Assembly (NCBI GenBank): GCA_028753945.1
Contig: JAPNXP010000007.1
Location: forward strand, 1,550,001 to 1,614,000
Direction: 5' to 3'
Length of the DNA stretch: 64,000 bases
Source: Hexactinellida sp. DTS-2022
Lineage: Eukaryota; Porifera; Hexactinellida
Positions within the stretch are counted from its first letter, which is position 1. Each line of letters opens with the position of its first letter. The notes below the pieces were generated by a model that was given only the letters and a program-made list of their open reading frames with translations, was not told the DNA's origin and made no database searches. The translations under genes and the position numbers were made by a program. Shown here piece after piece: positions 63,877 through 64,000 of the stretch.

Positions 63877-64000
63877 TCTTGTTAATTATAATATAGTAGA
63901 TAGTATACTTAATCAAATGGCTTGGAAAATAACTCAAATAAGGAAATTCTAGGTTAGGGTATATCTATATCAATAATTTATTGCTATCAGTCTGTTTGTC
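63877..64000. other. Window edge, nothing recognised
   Basis: AT-rich sequence after the stop codon. No polyadenylation hexamer in a convincing place and no TIR was seen before the window ends. Confidence 0.35.

Noticed and set aside
1-64000. tRNA, rRNA or snRNA genes
   Set aside because: I looked for clover-leaf box A/B patterns and conserved rRNA phrases while reading and saw none convincing. A dedicated scan (tRNAscan-SE, Infernal) would be needed to exclude them.

Overview
This window looks like non-coding, repeat-dominated DNA from an AT-rich animal (metazoan) genome. Evidence: genes are in pieces with short introns (a 61-base intron in a transposase, a candidate of about 70 bases beside a kinase exon); the elements are eukaryotic classes (hAT, MULE, P/THAP9, PIF-Harbinger, mariner, piggyBac-type, pogo/Tigger-type, Helitron, LTR and non-LTR remnants); there are no bacterial operons or ribosome-binding patterns. 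An invertebrate, perhaps an arthropod such as a copepod, would fit the element mix and the kinase C-terminus, but the species cannot be fixed from the sequence.

Only two host-gene pieces are recognised with confidence: the last exon of a group I nucleoside diphosphate kinase (4462-4644, minus) and the last exon of DDRGK1, the UFMylation adaptor (29009-29264, minus). Both are terminal exons whose upstream exons I could not find. One further spliced exon with no family (56380-56521, minus) is possible.

Layout. 0-2.7 kb: a 1.3 kb inverted repeat, a P-element/THAP9-like transposase remnant and a TA-flanked MITE. 4.4-7.1 kb: the kinase exon, a mariner pseudogene and MITEs. 9.7-15.3 kb: a two-gene PIF-Harbinger relic (MSANT-like protein plus transposase C-terminus), a TTAA-flanked element and Helitron copies. 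16.5-23.2 kb: hAT-type MITEs, a dispersed ~1 kb repeat, an OTU-protease-like remnant and a complete-ended short Helitron. 25.4-28.2 kb: a 2.5 kb hAT element with BED finger, TIRs and a perfect 8-bp target duplication, itself nested inside an older MITE. 29-31.5 kb: the DDRGK1 exon, then a 1.76 kb non-autonomous hAT element whose interior is a giant palindrome. 32.8-37.9 kb: an integrase remnant, a second copy of the dispersed repeat, MITEs and a second OTU-like fragment. 40-44.9 kb: a segment duplicated in inverse at 58-59 kb, four 8-bp-TSD MITEs, Harbinger fragments and a 243-base ATAC microsatellite. 44.9-49.1 kb: a FLYWCH-MULE-RING pseudogene cut in two by a 2.6 kb ZMYM1-type hAT element. 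49-54.8 kb: MITEs and a foldback carrying a third, inverted copy of the dispersed repeat. 55-60 kb: a second MULE remnant, a P-like fragment, an RT relic and a minisatellite. 61.4-63.9 kb: a long gene of an unnamed, CxxC-rich, transposase-like family, broken by a MITE.

The main biological story is layered insertion. In several places the sequence shows the element, its target-site duplication, and the empty target site in a sister copy, so the order of events can be read directly.
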